Below are positions 36,741-44,860 of a DNA stretch of 64,000 bases, piece by piece. Origin of the DNA: Serratia symbiotica. Lineage in GTDB: Bacteria; Pseudomonadota; Gammaproteobacteria; Enterobacterales; Enterobacteriaceae. The notes beneath the pieces are model-generated. The model was not told the DNA's origin and did not search any database. It worked only from the letters and a program-made list of their open reading frames with translations. The position numbers and the translations under genes were made by a program. Positions within the stretch are counted from its first letter, which is position 1. Every line of letters begins with the position of its first letter. The stretch is from positions 52,750 through 116,749 of the forward strand of contig NZ_CP050857.1 of assembly GCF_000821185.2 (NCBI RefSeq). Direction: 5' to 3'.

Positions 36741-36785
36741 CATGTATTACATTATAAATACATAATAACGCATATTTGTATTACT
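36741..36785. promoter_or_regulatory. TGTAATACA-type cluster after the recombinase
   Basis: ATGTATTACATTATAAATAC and TTTGTATTACTA within 45 bp, starting 7 bp after the recombinase stop. Last member of the motif family seen on this side. Confidence 0.5.
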
Positions 36786-36930
36786 ATCGCCAGCAATCGC
36801 GTTGATGATCCGTGCGACAATATTGCCCGGGCAAGAACATCTGCACCGCCTGTGCTAGCATGACGGCCATTCGCTACAGCTTCGGGGCATCGGGATTATC
36901 AAGGAGAGTCATGTTGGGAGAAATTCAAAC

Positions 36931-37467
36931 GTGAAAATTGATGAGGTGGAAAAATGGCGGCCTTTCACCGATGTGGAGGGGATCACCTGGGATCTTTCCT
37001 TTCTTGACGCCCACGAGGTGCTCTACACGCACCACTGCGAGGATAAGCCAGACAGGGTGTACAAATTTATCGTCTCCTACTCGTTTCACTGTTTTTGCAA
37101 AGATTACCCGGAACAGAGCGAAGATAAGAAGATGGCGCTGATGTACCACTCGCCTAAGGAGTCGCGCCCGTTCTGCAAAAACCGTTACCGCCTGGCGCAA
37201 CGCTACCTTAAAGACATGATACTGTCGCTGGATCGTCAGCGAATTATCCATGCCGGCTATGGCAGCTATGCGGTGATCGATGTATTGAATGACGAGGGCG
37301 AGCGCTGCTATTACCACGTACCCTTCAGGGCATTCCGGGAACGGAAAAAACTCCGGATACATGTGACCAGCGCCTATCCGGTTGATGCCAAACCCGGGGG
37401 CGGAAAGGTGGGATTCTTTGTTATTGCTCGTAATTTGCTCGCTGGTAAGCCGTTACCACACCCCTGA
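36931..37467 (+). CDS. hypothetical protein related to the product of 7342-7854
   Basis: 178 residues starting with GTG. Shares with the 7342 gene a SYSFHCFCKD block (F-x-x-HCF), RPFCKNRYRLAQRYLKDMIL (R-x-FC-x-x-RY), a CYYHVPFRAFRE segment, and HVTSAYPVDAKPGG near the end. The shared motifs fall in the same order with similar spacing, so they are paralogues. A terminator hairpin follows 10 bp after the stop. No known domain; conserved Cys and His pairs suggest metal binding, which is inference. Confidence 0.65.
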   Translation: MKIDEVEKWRPFTDVEGITWDLSFLDAHEVLYTHHCEDKPDRVYKFIVSYSFHCFCKDYPEQSEDKKMALMYHSPKESRPFCKNRYRLAQRYLKDMILSLDRQRIIHAGYGSYAVIDVLNDEGERCYYHVPFRAFRERKKLRIHVTSAYPVDAKPGGGKVGFFVIARNLLAGKPLPHP

Positions 37468-37476
37468 TATAACAAA

Positions 37477-37494
37477 ACCCACCTTAAGGTGGGT
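37477..37494 (+). terminator. rho-independent terminator-like hairpin
   Basis: ACCCACCTTAAGGTGGGT, fully self-complementary, 10 bp after the stop of the preceding gene, preceded by AAAA and followed by CTCG. Confidence 0.65.
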
Positions 37495-37665
37495 CTCGCC
37501 AGAAAACTACTCTGGTATTCAGAAACGCCTTTACCGGACTTGGCCTGACCAACTTATGTTGGTAGCGGGATGTCTGGATAAACCAGTCTGCTGCATCCTT
37601 GACCATATTATAGTGACTTCATACGTTATTGCAACCGAATAAACCTGACATGGCAGTAGTACTGC

Positions 37666-37703
37666 GGGGAAATACGCCGGAAACCCAGAAAATTCTGTCA
37701 ACA
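37666..37703 (+). repeat. Tn3-type terminal inverted repeat, left end
   Basis: Begins GGGGAAATACGCCGGAAACC. It matches at 32 of 38 positions the inward-facing repeat at 53846-53883, so the two may bound a 16-kb unit. It also shares the TACGCCGGAA core with the ends at 8576, 9806 and 15546. Confidence 0.7.
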
Positions 37704-38084
37704 AAGCTAATGACGGAGCCCGGAGGAGTGTATAACGTTATGCATTAATTAGAGATCACGCCCAGCCAGCAGAGAACGATAATGATATCGCTATGCTCCG
37801 CTTTCCTCGCCGCCTGACGGCGGTCAATAAGTTCACCGGGCTTTTCATAAAACCAAACCTGCTGCCCGATGACATATTGGCAGCCCCCGCTGAGGGCGTG
37901 GCGGCGGGCATAGCCCGCCTTCAAGCCGCTTTCGCGGCATAGCCTCGCCGGTTATACGGCCACCGACTCGGTATTTCACGGTCGGCCTGACACGCGGCGG
38001 GGCCTGCCTGCCATGACATCGGGCCGCAGGGAACGGGAGCCGTACCGGCTCCCTCCTGCACCCCTCGAATGGCGAGGTGTTTTT
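37704..38084. other. gap with GC-rich hairpins before the methylase gene
   Basis: No gene is supported. It has two short hairpins: GGCGGGC-ATA-GCCCGCC (about 37903-37919) and GCCGC-TTTC-GCGGC (about 37926-37939). These are of the same kind as those between 39.6 and 40.0 kb and at 2.2-2.8 kb. Confidence 0.45.
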
Positions 38085-38729
38085 ATGTCCCGATATATCC
38101 TGGGTGACTCCGTGCAGGTGATGGCTGGCTATCCGGCCAACAGCATTGATTTTATTTTGACCGACCCCCCTTATCTGGTTGGTTATACCGACCGCAGTGG
38201 CCGCAGCATTGCCAATGACAAAAAAGATGACTGGGTGCGGCCGGCGTTCCGTGAAATGTTCCGGTTGCTCAAGCCCGACAGTCTGGCGGTGAGTTTCTAC
38301 GGCTGGAGCCGGGTAGACACCTTTATGGCCGCATGGAAGCAAACCGGGTTCCGCGTTGTGGGTCACCTGGTGTTCACCAAGCCCTACGCCTCGAAATCGG
38401 CTTTTGTCGGCTACCAGCATGAATGCGCGTACATTTTGGCGAAAGGACGCCCGGCACTGCCGGCACAACCGCGCTCTGACGTTCAGCCCTGGGAATACAC
38501 GGGCAATCGTCACCACCCAACGGAAAAGCCTGTGTCCATTTTGCAACCGCTGATTGAGTCGTTCACGCAGCCCGGCGCGATAGTCCTTGACCCCTTTGCT
38601 GGTAGCGGCTCTACCTGTGTCGCCGCTGCTCGGGCAGGGCGTCGCTATATCGGTATTGAGCTTTTGGCGCAGTACCACACTATCGGTCAGCAGCGGCTGC
38701 ATCGTATGCGCCCCCTGAGCGCGGCATAA
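38085..38729 (+). CDS. DNA methyltransferase, N-6 adenine or N-4 cytosine type
   Basis: 214 residues from ATG 38085 (MSRYILGDSVQVMAGYPANS). The catalytic motif DPPYLVGY is near residue 26-33 and the AdoMet-binding LDPFAGSGSTCVAAARAG near 171-188. The order (DPPY first, FxGxG last) is that of the beta class. Target recognition lies between (NRHHPTEKPVSIL). It is similar in size and position to the methylases of the leading region in F-like plasmids, where they help against host restriction. There is no cognate endonuclease beside it, so it is an orphan. Confidence 0.9.
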   Translation: MSRYILGDSVQVMAGYPANSIDFILTDPPYLVGYTDRSGRSIANDKKDDWVRPAFREMFRLLKPDSLAVSFYGWSRVDTFMAAWKQTGFRVVGHLVFTKPYASKSAFVGYQHECAYILAKGRPALPAQPRSDVQPWEYTGNRHHPTEKPVSILQPLIESFTQPGAIVLDPFAGSGSTCVAAARAGRRYIGIELLAQYHTIGQQRLHRMRPLSAA

Positions 38730-38745
38730 ACGAGGAAAATCAGCG

Positions 38746-38967
38746 ATGAATTTCACCGGAAATGAAGTTCTAAGCGCCGCGATTGCGGCGCTGTCCAATG
38801 ACATGTGCGATTTGCACCTGCGATTGCGGGGCCTGGTGAGTACGTATTACTGGAACAGTGATGTGCTGGCCGAGCGCCTGGCCGGCCATATCCTGCGGGA
38901 CGCGCACGACCGTTACGTCGAAATTTACAAGACGATTAACGAACTGGAGCACCATTTCAAGGATTGA
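38746..38967 (+). CDS. hypothetical small plasmid protein (73 aa)
   Basis: Starts MNFTGNEVLSAAIAALSNDM, 16 bp after the methylase stop. It is helical, with DLHLRLRGLVSTYYWNSDVL and a charged end (INELEHHFKD). Good ribosome-binding site (CGAGGAAAATC). It is probably in one operon with the methylase. Small proteins like this are common in plasmid leading regions; function unknown. Confidence 0.65.
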   Translation: MNFTGNEVLSAAIAALSNDMCDLHLRLRGLVSTYYWNSDVLAERLAGHILRDAHDRYVEIYKTINELEHHFKD

Positions 38968-39163
38968 ACGACAGGCAGGGGAAATCTGCCTGGGTTGTCT
39001 CGCTGCAAGCCTGCGGACGCCAGGGCGCATCGAACGCCCCGCGTCCGTTGAACCGCCAAGGGGCAGGCCCAGCCTGCCCTACACATCTCTAAATCCTTTT
39101 CCTTTGCCACGCCGGTGTGGTGACGGCCGGTGCCGCGAACCCTGAAACTCTGGAGGTAGTTCC

Positions 39164-39589
39164 ATGCAACATGCTCGTTCCATCACACTGCACGTGTGTG
39201 AGTCCGATCGTCTGTCGTTCTTGCCGCATCTGTTCGGTGACGATTTTTTGCCCGCCGAAATGCAGGTGTACTCCCTCGCTGCTCGCTATCTTCCGCTGTA
39301 CACCGGGGGTTTCTGGCACTTCATCCGTTTGCCGGAAGGGGGCGGCTATATGTCGCCTGACTGCGACCAGGTGCATCTGAACAATGGTGACAACGGGTTT
39401 GACAATACCCTCAGCGGTGACGCCGCCGGTATCGTGTTGACGGCAATGGTGATTAATCGACGATGCGGGTTGCAGCACTTTCATGGTAATGCCGGACAGG
39501 CGGGGTTGCTTATGAAGCGGGCCGATCAGCTTTGGCGTTATATCGAGATGCATCCGGAACGGGCCGATATCTGTCGCGCGTTGGACTGA
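39164..39589 (+). CDS. ArdB/KlcA-family antirestriction protein
   Basis: 141 residues. Family features are RLSFLPHLFGDDFLPAEMQV, LYTGGFWHFIRLPEGGGYMS, then GDAAGIVLTAMVINR. ArdB/KlcA proteins inhibit type I restriction in vivo without mimicking DNA, so they aid plasmid establishment. GGAGG precedes the ATG. It follows the methylase and small gene on the same strand, forming a block of anti-restriction functions. Length is normal. Confidence 0.9.
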   Translation: MQHARSITLHVCESDRLSFLPHLFGDDFLPAEMQVYSLAARYLPLYTGGFWHFIRLPEGGGYMSPDCDQVHLNNGDNGFDNTLSGDAAGIVLTAMVINRRCGLQHFHGNAGQAGLLMKRADQLWRYIEMHPERADICRALD

Positions 39590-39603
39590 CAGGTATTCGA
39601 ATG

Positions 39604-39622
39604 CGGGCGGCTATGCCGCCCG
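39604..39622 (+). terminator. hairpin after the ardB-like gene
   Basis: CGGGCGGC-TAT-GCCGCCCG, 14 bp after the stop, followed by AATAAAC. It may be a terminator. Confidence 0.5.
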
Positions 39623-39695
39623 AATAAACAACCTGAAGGTTAATCATGTACGGCAGCGCTCAGTCTGTTTGTGAATTCTGGTGCGAGAAAAACCC

Positions 39696-39720
39696 TGCCG
39701 GCCGCCTTTGGCGGCCGGCA
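39696..39720. repeat. 11-bp perfect hairpin in intergenic DNA
   Basis: TGCCGGCCGCC-TTT-GGCGGCCGGCA, followed within 10 bp by a second, weaker hairpin (GGAGCGGC-TTC-GCCG). No gene here. Confidence 0.55.
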
Positions 39721-39797
39721 ACCGAGGGAGCGGCTTCGCCGCCTTCCCTCCGTGCCGTGCGGGATAGCATGTGTGCCTGCTAGCTGCTGAAGAGTGG

Positions 39798-39968
39798 TGT
39801 GTGAAGCCTGTTTTGCTTCTGCTCTTTCATGCTACTGCTAAAGACAACACCCCAAACCGGGTGCTTCCTGCGGTAATCGGCCATCTGGCCGGTTATCAGC
39901 CCCACTCGACTAGCCGTCCGCATGCGCCCGCCAAGTCTCGCCGAACCCGCAAGCGGTTTCGGGCCTAA
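39798..39968 (+). CDS. possible small basic plasmid protein (56 aa)
   Basis: From GTG 39798 (VKPVLLLLFHATAKDNTPNR) to a very basic end (HAPAKSRRTRKRFRA). GAAGAG precedes the start. The composition is protein-like and unlike the surrounding non-coding DNA, but no homologue was recognised. Listed with low confidence. Confidence 0.35.
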   Translation, partial: CVKPVLLLLFHATAKDNTPNRVLPAVIGHLAGYQPHSTSRPHAPAKSRRTRKRFRA

Positions 39969-40143
39969 GGCTAGGGTCTGAAAGCCAACATCAACAGACA
40001 CGCTTGCAGGCGGCTGTGCCGCCGCCGCTTTTCACAGTTCGTCGGCTAACCGGCGAACATCAAGGACGCCCCGGCGTGCCGCCGTGTCGGGTGTGTTCAT
40101 GCTCATTTCACCGGTGGTTATCTCTCGTCAGCCCCTTACGCGG

Positions 40144-40427
40144 CCGCTCAGGAACGCTCTGAAAGATATGGGAAAAAAACAGCACTCAAAAACGGCGGGT
40201 TGTCTGATGACCAGGTGTATGACCTTTTTTGTCATGTATGCCACGCCTGTGGTGGGCGAGCTATCGGCACCCTGGAGTCGCCGGCATTACCCGCAGATGC
40301 AGAGTATCTGTCCATCCAACTGGGTGATTTTGATTCACTGGCGGTCTGGCTCGTTGATGGCTGGCCTGTTGCCGCCAGTGATGAGGCCGTGTGGATAGAT
40401 TGGTGTATCGCCGAGTGGCTTCCTTAA
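40144..40427 (+). pseudogene. truncated copy of the 104-residue gene
   Basis: Equivalent to 1793-2107 but lacking its first 14 or so codons and upstream region through the 186-bp deletion. The remaining frame ends identically (WCIAEWLP). Confidence 0.8.
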
Positions 40428-40515
40428 CGCCCTCAAAGGTGATGATTCGTGCTTCATTCCCCTGTTTTTTTATCTCATTTCACAGGAAAAACACTTCTCT
40501 GGGCGTAAATCAAAA

Positions 40516-40670
40516 ATGACCCTACAACTGACCTCAAAAACGGGCATTACCTTTGACATCATCAAGGCAACCGATCGCTATTTCCTGATGACCACCTCTC
40601 GGAGTGAGCGGGTTTTCACTTTGTATCACAGGTGCACTGTTAGTCTGGCAGAAGACAAATTTCCCTGTTA
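40516..40670 (+). pseudogene. truncated copy of the 169-residue gene
   Basis: Encodes MTLQLTSKTGITFDIIKATD and about 30 more residues identical to the product of 1195-1704. It then runs into the IS1111-like scar and stops. Confidence 0.85.
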
Positions 40671-40708
40671 GGGGTCAGTTTGGATATCGAAAATTATTGT
40701 ACGTTAAG
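40670..40708 (-). mobile_element. IS1111-like deletion scar
   Basis: Has AGGGGTCAGTTTGGATATCG and the next bases of the IS1111-like 3' region (as at 21787-21817), joined directly to the other end CGTTAAG. More than 1.3 kb of the element has been lost. The DNA beyond is the same 221-bp segment that follows copy B. Confidence 0.75.
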
Positions 40709-40930
40709 CTCGTTTTTTGAGCACAATAACGTTGCACAGAAGCTTAACTGACACACCGCTATGCAACGTAGGTCACGATCAATCGACTAATGAAACAATG
40801 CCTTCAAGAATGTCTATAAGCTCAATTTTGTCATTATTACCATCTCTATAAGTAGAGCATTTTGGGGTTATCGGGTCGCGCAAGGGAACTTTCCCCCTGC
40901 GCTCCCACGGAACCGGACGTGACAGTCTCC
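40709..40930. repeat. segment repeated from 32288-32508
   Basis: Nearly identical to 32288-32508 in the same orientation, including the 3'-terminal group II intron fragment on the minus strand at 40870-40930 and the AACCCC exon. Confidence 0.85.
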
Positions 40931-41134
40931 AGTCATCAATGAACCGGATAGCTGACCTTTTGTTACCAGCTCTGCAAGCGTGAACGTGTAGTGTCCCAGC
41001 ATGTTGATATGCGCGTGTCTCAGTGGTGAAAGTCTGTCTTCATCCTCTTCATTTATGGTTTCGCCTTCGTTACGTAAATGATCCAGTGCAGCCTGCATGG
41101 GGTTCCGCGCCCATTTCCTCCAAAAGTCCCACCT
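40931..41134 (-). pseudogene. Tn3-family tnpA C-terminal fragment
   Basis: Reads WDFWRKWARNPMQAALDHLR, NEGETINEEDEDRLSPLRHA, HINMLGHYTFTLAELVTKGQ and is then cut by the intron fragment. It is the conserved end of a Tn3 transposase, different from the complete one at 10622. Immediately upstream (41158-41183) is the 3' end of the resolvase seen at 6218-6799, with the same deletion junction between. Confidence 0.85.
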
Positions 41135-41184
41135 TATTTAGATATCATATTGAATGTTATTGAGAAATATGCTCATTTTTAGCC

Positions 41185-42596
41185 TAATGCTTGTCAGTTA
41201 AGCTTTTGAGGACGCCGCAACGGGTAACGTTGCGGCTTCTTTTTTACCGCTCTTGGATAATGTCTTTGCCGTCGGGCTGGCAGGACGAAGCTTTCAGCCA
41301 TCGCCAGGATTTCATTCATCACTTTCGGCACCTTTCCCGGAGCCACCGCTGGCAGTATGCTCAGTTGCGCTGTTAGATACAGTGCAGCCTGTTTAAACCC
41401 TATCTGGTAAGGCTCCACGTTTTTCAGGCTGTAAGCCATCTGTGCCATCATGAACCTCAGCAGGTTATAAGCCAGCACTACACCCCAGAGTTCCTGTCTT
41501 ATTAGCTCTGGCTTTCTGCTTCTCAGCGTCAGTTCATTTTGCAACAGATGCTGTTTCATTTCTCTGAAGCCCTGCTCGATTTCCCAACGCTGCCCGTAAA
41601 GGTCAACGATATCAGCTTTAGGGTAACGTAACGGATCGCACATTGACGTCAGGATCTGTATTGTTTTTCCGTTGATTTCTTTACTTATCAACCTCGCCGT
41701 CAGTGTTTGAGGCGCATCTTTCCATTTCTTACGGGCCTGAGGGGGTAAGCTGAGTTCGACCAGTTCATGTCCTGCACCCAGCTTCTCGCGCACCTGATAC
41801 TGCGCGCCTTTGCGCAGTGGGATCATCCAGTGTTTTTCTGTTCCTGATGACCACCAGTGGTGAAGCAACCCGAGTGCATAGAAGCCTTTATCCAGTATCG
41901 TCAGTGAGTGGTCCTGCGTCTGCCCGGCCAATTGAGCGGCAAGGTCAACTTCGCTGGTTTCTGACACGCTGCCAAAGCTCACACCGGATAACAGATGACT
42001 GGTCACTTCCATCTGACAGACCATACGCAGCTGTGGCCAGTCGGACTGGGCATACTCATTAGCTGTTCGTCCAAAAGCAGCATCATTTTCCGGCGTGTCC
42101 GGTGTTCTCCACAGAGTGCCGTCTACAGCCATCAATGTCAGACCGTTCCAGTGGGATAACGGTGTTTTCTCGAACCAGAGTTGGCGTGTTTTCTCGAAAA
42201 CCAGTCTAACCACATCTTCCCCGAGCCGCTGACGGGCTTGTACCACGGCGCTGGGTGCGACAAAAGGACGCTTACCCGGCAGCATAATATCGAGATGTGA
42301 AACCAACTGATTCATGGAAAATGAGCGGAACAAGGACATACCGGCGACAGCCCAGACCATCATCTCCATGGGGAGACGGCGCTTGCGAAGCGTCACGACC
42401 CCGGTATCAGCCAGGCACTCATCGATAAGCTCAGGTGAGAGCAAATCAGACAGTGCAGCAAACTCTTTAGGAGAGAATTTAAGAACGGCATCAAGCGCCT
42501 GACTCAGTAACATAAAAAAATCCGTAATCTCAGGGAGATTACGGATTTTCACACAGAGGTAGGATCGTTCAAGTGATCCTTAACTGATCGGCATTA
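41185..42596 (-). mobile_element. IS4-family element
   Basis: 1412 bp with ends TAATGCTTGTCAGTTAAG (41185) and, inverted, TAATGCCGATCAGTTAAG (42596), the known IS4 type. No long target duplication is visible (left ...TTTTTAGCC, right CGCTAAAGC). Confidence 0.93.
41194..42552 (-). CDS. IS4 transposase
   Basis: 452 residues, near the usual IS4 length. DDE motifs are LTLMAVDGTLWRTPD (first Asp), LTILDKGFYALGLLHHWW (second Asp) and the YREK-type LYGQRWEIEQGFREMKQHLL (Glu). The reading frame is intact. The start is preceded by a GAGATTAC hairpin. Confidence 0.95.
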   Translation of the reverse strand: MKIRNLPEITDFFMLLSQALDAVLKFSPKEFAALSDLLSPELIDECLADTGVVTLRKRRLPMEMMVWAVAGMSLFRSFSMNQLVSHLDIMLPGKRPFVAPSAVVQARQRLGEDVVRLVFEKTRQLWFEKTPLSHWNGLTLMAVDGTLWRTPDTPENDAAFGRTANEYAQSDWPQLRMVCQMEVTSHLLSGVSFGSVSETSEVDLAAQLAGQTQDHSLTILDKGFYALGLLHHWWSSGTEKHWMIPLRKGAQYQVREKLGAGHELVELSLPPQARKKWKDAPQTLTARLISKEINGKTIQILTSMCDPLRYPKADIVDLYGQRWEIEQGFREMKQHLLQNELTLRSRKPELIRQELWGVVLAYNLLRFMMAQMAYSLKNVEPYQIGFKQAALYLTAQLSILPAVAPGKVPKVMNEILAMAESFVLPARRQRHYPRAVKKKPQRYPLRRPQKLN

Positions 42597-42633
42597 CGCT
42601 AAAGCAGGCCTTATAGTTTTGGTCATTTCAGTA

Positions 42634-42798
42634 TCACTTAACTACAATGCAAATCCATTTGCCTGCAAGATCCAGTGCAGCAATTTCACCAGTCTGGCAT
42701 TGGATAGGTGCAGGGACAGCATAGGAAGTAGCAGTTGCAGCAGAAAACGCGGAACCAGCAAGCAGCATAGCAGTGAGTAATTTGCTAAATTTGTTCAT
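42634..42798 (-). CDS. small secreted two-cysteine peptide (54 aa)
   Basis: Reads MNKFSKLLTAMLLAGSAFSA, cleaved around ATSYA, and a short mature part PAPIQCQTGEIAALDLAGKW ending ICIVVK. AGAGGA lies nine bases before the ATG. The mature part matches the peptide at 49708-49863 in pattern: P-I-x-C-x-x-(G/D)-E-(I/V), then a G-(K/T)-W-x-C-(I/V) end. Two cysteines could form a disulfide. It is too short for domain recognition; function unknown. Convergence in two places supports it as a real gene. Confidence 0.6.
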   Translation of the reverse strand: MNKFSKLLTAMLLAGSAFSAATATSYAVPAPIQCQTGEIAALDLAGKWICIVVK

Positions 42799-43023
42799 AA
42801 CAATAAGTTCCTCTTTGATTTAATTGATGATTAGTAACATGATGTTTGAGGAATCACTTCCTCAAGAGATCAATTATAGTCAAAATTTACTATGTCGGTT
42901 AGCAAGGGCAATAATAGGTCTTTTGAAGCCACAAGTTTGAGCATAACGAATTAGGTTATCGTGTCAGTTTTCACATCCGTGAAATCCCTCCTCCTCAGCA
43001 AGACAGATTCGCTGCGCTGCGAG

Positions 43024-43173
43024 ACTACGACGGTCAGGTAGAAGAGGCTTTGGCCATGGTGCGTGCCCTGAACAAGATGACGAAGGCAGGTATGCCAGAA
43101 AGCGTTCGTATTGCCTGAAAATCCGAACAGCTACAGGGACGCTCGCCTGGGATCTGATTTATTCAACAAAGCC
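43024..43173 (+). pseudogene. 3' end of an IS903-like transposase gene with right terminal repeat
   Basis: Encodes DYDGQVEEALAMVRALNKMT, KAGMPESVRIA, the end of an IS903-type transposase, then the terminal GATTTATTCAACAAAGCC. Slightly different from the copy at 49198-49610. Confidence 0.75.
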
Positions 43174-43202
43174 GTTGGCTGCCTGCTTTTCAGGCAGCCA
43201 AC
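43174..43202. repeat. 12-bp perfect hairpin adjoining an IS end
   Basis: GTTGGCTGCCTG-CTTTT-CAGGCAGCCAAC. The right arm and the following AGAATTGTTCTGC match, inverted, the 3' end of the IS6-like transposase gene (20470-20503), so it may be a relic folded by rearrangement. Confidence 0.6.
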
Positions 43203-43379
43203 AGACAGAATTGTTCTGCCGGGGACAATCTATCTCCGGTAGGATGATGAAGCTTAAAATCAACGAACTGATAGAACTGTATTGGTCAAGCAAGACTGGC
43301 AATCCGCAGCGCGGCGAATCTGTCTTGCTGAGGAGGAGGGATTTCACGGATGTGAAAACTGACACGATAACCTAATTCG

Positions 43380-43551
43380 GGCTTTGTTGAATAAATCGAA
43401 CTTTTGCTGAGTTGAAGGAGCAGATCACGCATTCCCTGACAACGCAGGCAGTCCCGTGGCCAAGCAGAAGTTCAGAATCACCCACTGGCACACCTACAAC
43501 AAAGCGCTTATCAACCGCGGCTCCATGACTTTCTGGCTGGACGAGGCTGGA
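43380..43551 (+). pseudogene. 5' end of an IS903-like element
   Basis: Left terminal repeat GGCTTTGTTGAATAAATCGA then the transposase start AKQKFRITHWHTYNKALINR, GSMTFWLDEAG, cut by the group II intron fragment. Confidence 0.8.
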
Positions 43552-43835
43552 TTAATTACTATGGGCGCTTTTATCGGTCAGCGATGGACTGTATAGCCAG
43601 TCATATAGATCTGCACCTTGCGAAATGGGTCGCCCGCAAATATAAGCGGGTACACGGTAGCCTGGCTCAGGGATATGAATGGTTGAGAAGGATACAGAGC
43701 GCTAAGCCCTGCCTGTTTGCACACTGGGAAATTTGTACGCGGCGTGAACGGTCAACGACAAGAGCCGGATGACGGGAGACTGTCACGTCCGATTCCGTGG
43801 GAGCGCAGGGGGGAAGTTCCCTTGCGCGACCCGAT
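43552..43835 (+). mobile_element. 3' fragment of a group II intron
   Basis: The last 70 or so codons of the maturase (MDCIASHIDLHLAKWVARKY, then WEICTRRERSTTRAG) plus domains V and VI, ending CCCGAT at 43835. About 90% like the complete intron at 13678-15540. The downstream exon here is AATACC. It is inserted into or joined to an IS903-like relic. Confidence 0.85.
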
Positions 43836-43872
43836 AATACCATGAGAACTCATTCTATGAGCATGAACATAT

Positions 43873-44814
43873 TCATGGATCGCTTATTCGCATAATGCGC
43901 CGATGAGATACGAGCAAAACCCCCGTCATCAGCTGTGCAGCAATAAGTGACAGCAAGGTACCTTCCGCAAACGGTCCGTAAATTCTGAACAGAACACATA
44001 GTGCCCCATAAATAAATGCATGGACGCACTGATATCCTACCGGTAACTGCCCGGTAAAATGGTTGCGGAGCATGAATACCAGAGCAAAAATAAAGCTCCC
44101 CATCAAAAGCTGCTGAAGGAGCACATCTGCCTCACCCCCTTTGCATATACACCAGACCAGGCAAAATCCCAGCATTCCCCACAGCATCGGCGACAGTCGT
44201 ATCAGGCCGGAAAGGAGTAATACAATGGCTGCTACCATAATCGCTGTTTTAGGTACTTCCCCCGGCGCGCCATTCCAATGACCGGCAAAAAGCTCGCTGA
44301 GCGGATAAGCAATACAGGGATGCTGTATTGCCTGGCATATTTTCCTGGCCTGCAGAGGTGTAGCACCAGACCAGCCATCGGTTCCTGCCAGGTTAATCCC
44401 TTGCACTAAATGTGGCAACATGAAGAAGAACACAATCAGCCGGGCACTGACTGCCGCATTAAGTGAATGTGTAATACCGCCAGCCCTGAATGTCATGCGG
44501 GAAAATATAAAACCGCCAGTAGTGGCAAGGACTATCAGCCAGAAAGGCGTACTAAGCGGAGTGATAGCCGCAATAATTAGCCCGCAGCAAATTAAATTAT
44601 TTCTGTTACTGGTCATACCTGCGCAACGGAGAATCATCACAGATAATACCGTCCCCAGCACTATCGCGCACAAAAAAGGCACCATCTGGCCGGACACATA
44701 CCGGAGTAACGAATGTCCGGGGGACTCTGCAGCGGAATGATAAATACCAGAAAAACCGCAGACAAGAACTGCGGAGATGGACAGAAGGAAAATTAGAATA
44801 TGTTTTTTATGCAT
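43873..44814 (-). CDS. multi-spanning membrane protein of the iron operon (NqrB/RnfD-like)
   Basis: 313 residues from ATG 44814 (MHKKHILIFLLSISAVLVCG). About eight to nine hydrophobic segments. Segments such as GQMVPFLCAIVLGTVLSVMI and SLLRYVSGQ, and GGITHSLNAAVSARLIVFFF, resemble the NqrB/RnfD/RnfE family of electron-transfer membrane proteins. It is the last gene after cupredoxin, FTR1 and P19 on the minus strand. A plausible role is to pass electrons for ferrous/ferric redox cycling during uptake, but this is inference. A longer upstream frame adds 49 residues that do not look like part of it. Confidence 0.65.
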   Translation of the reverse strand: MHKKHILIFLLSISAVLVCGFSGIYHSAAESPGHSLLRYVSGQMVPFLCAIVLGTVLSVMILRCAGMTSNRNNLICCGLIIAAITPLSTPFWLIVLATTGGFIFSRMTFRAGGITHSLNAAVSARLIVFFFMLPHLVQGINLAGTDGWSGATPLQARKICQAIQHPCIAYPLSELFAGHWNGAPGEVPKTAIMVAAIVLLLSGLIRLSPMLWGMLGFCLVWCICKGGEADVLLQQLLMGSFIFALVFMLRNHFTGQLPVGYQCVHAFIYGALCVLFRIYGPFAEGTLLSLIAAQLMTGVLLVSHRRIMRISDP

Positions 44815-44860
44815 ACAACTCAGTTCCCGGCAGCAACAAGCGTGCTGCCGGGTGGCCATA

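Larger units (their letters stand above)
39999..40670. repeat. inverted duplication, deleted copy (partner 1550-2407)
   Basis: Matches the reverse complement of 1550-2407 except for the loss of 186 bp between two AGCGGC direct repeats (the join reads CGCGGCCGCTCAGG at about 40140). Its right end stops abruptly at CCCTGTTA, where a 38-bp IS1111-like scar begins. Confidence 0.92.
42951..43376. repeat. about 70-bp inverted repeat enclosing IS remnants
   Basis: ATTAGGTTATCGTGTCAGTT onwards at 42951-43022 is the inverse of 43308-43376 with few changes. Between them lie the 3' end of an IS903-like element (43024-43173) and a hairpin-bearing IS6-type tail. The unit looks like the product of inside-out transposition or of an inversion. 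Confidence 0.6.

Noticed and set aside
37845..38804. Long minus-strand frame of 319 codons
   Set aside because: It lies antisense to the methylase gene with its DPPY and FAGSGS motifs and has no protein-like features.
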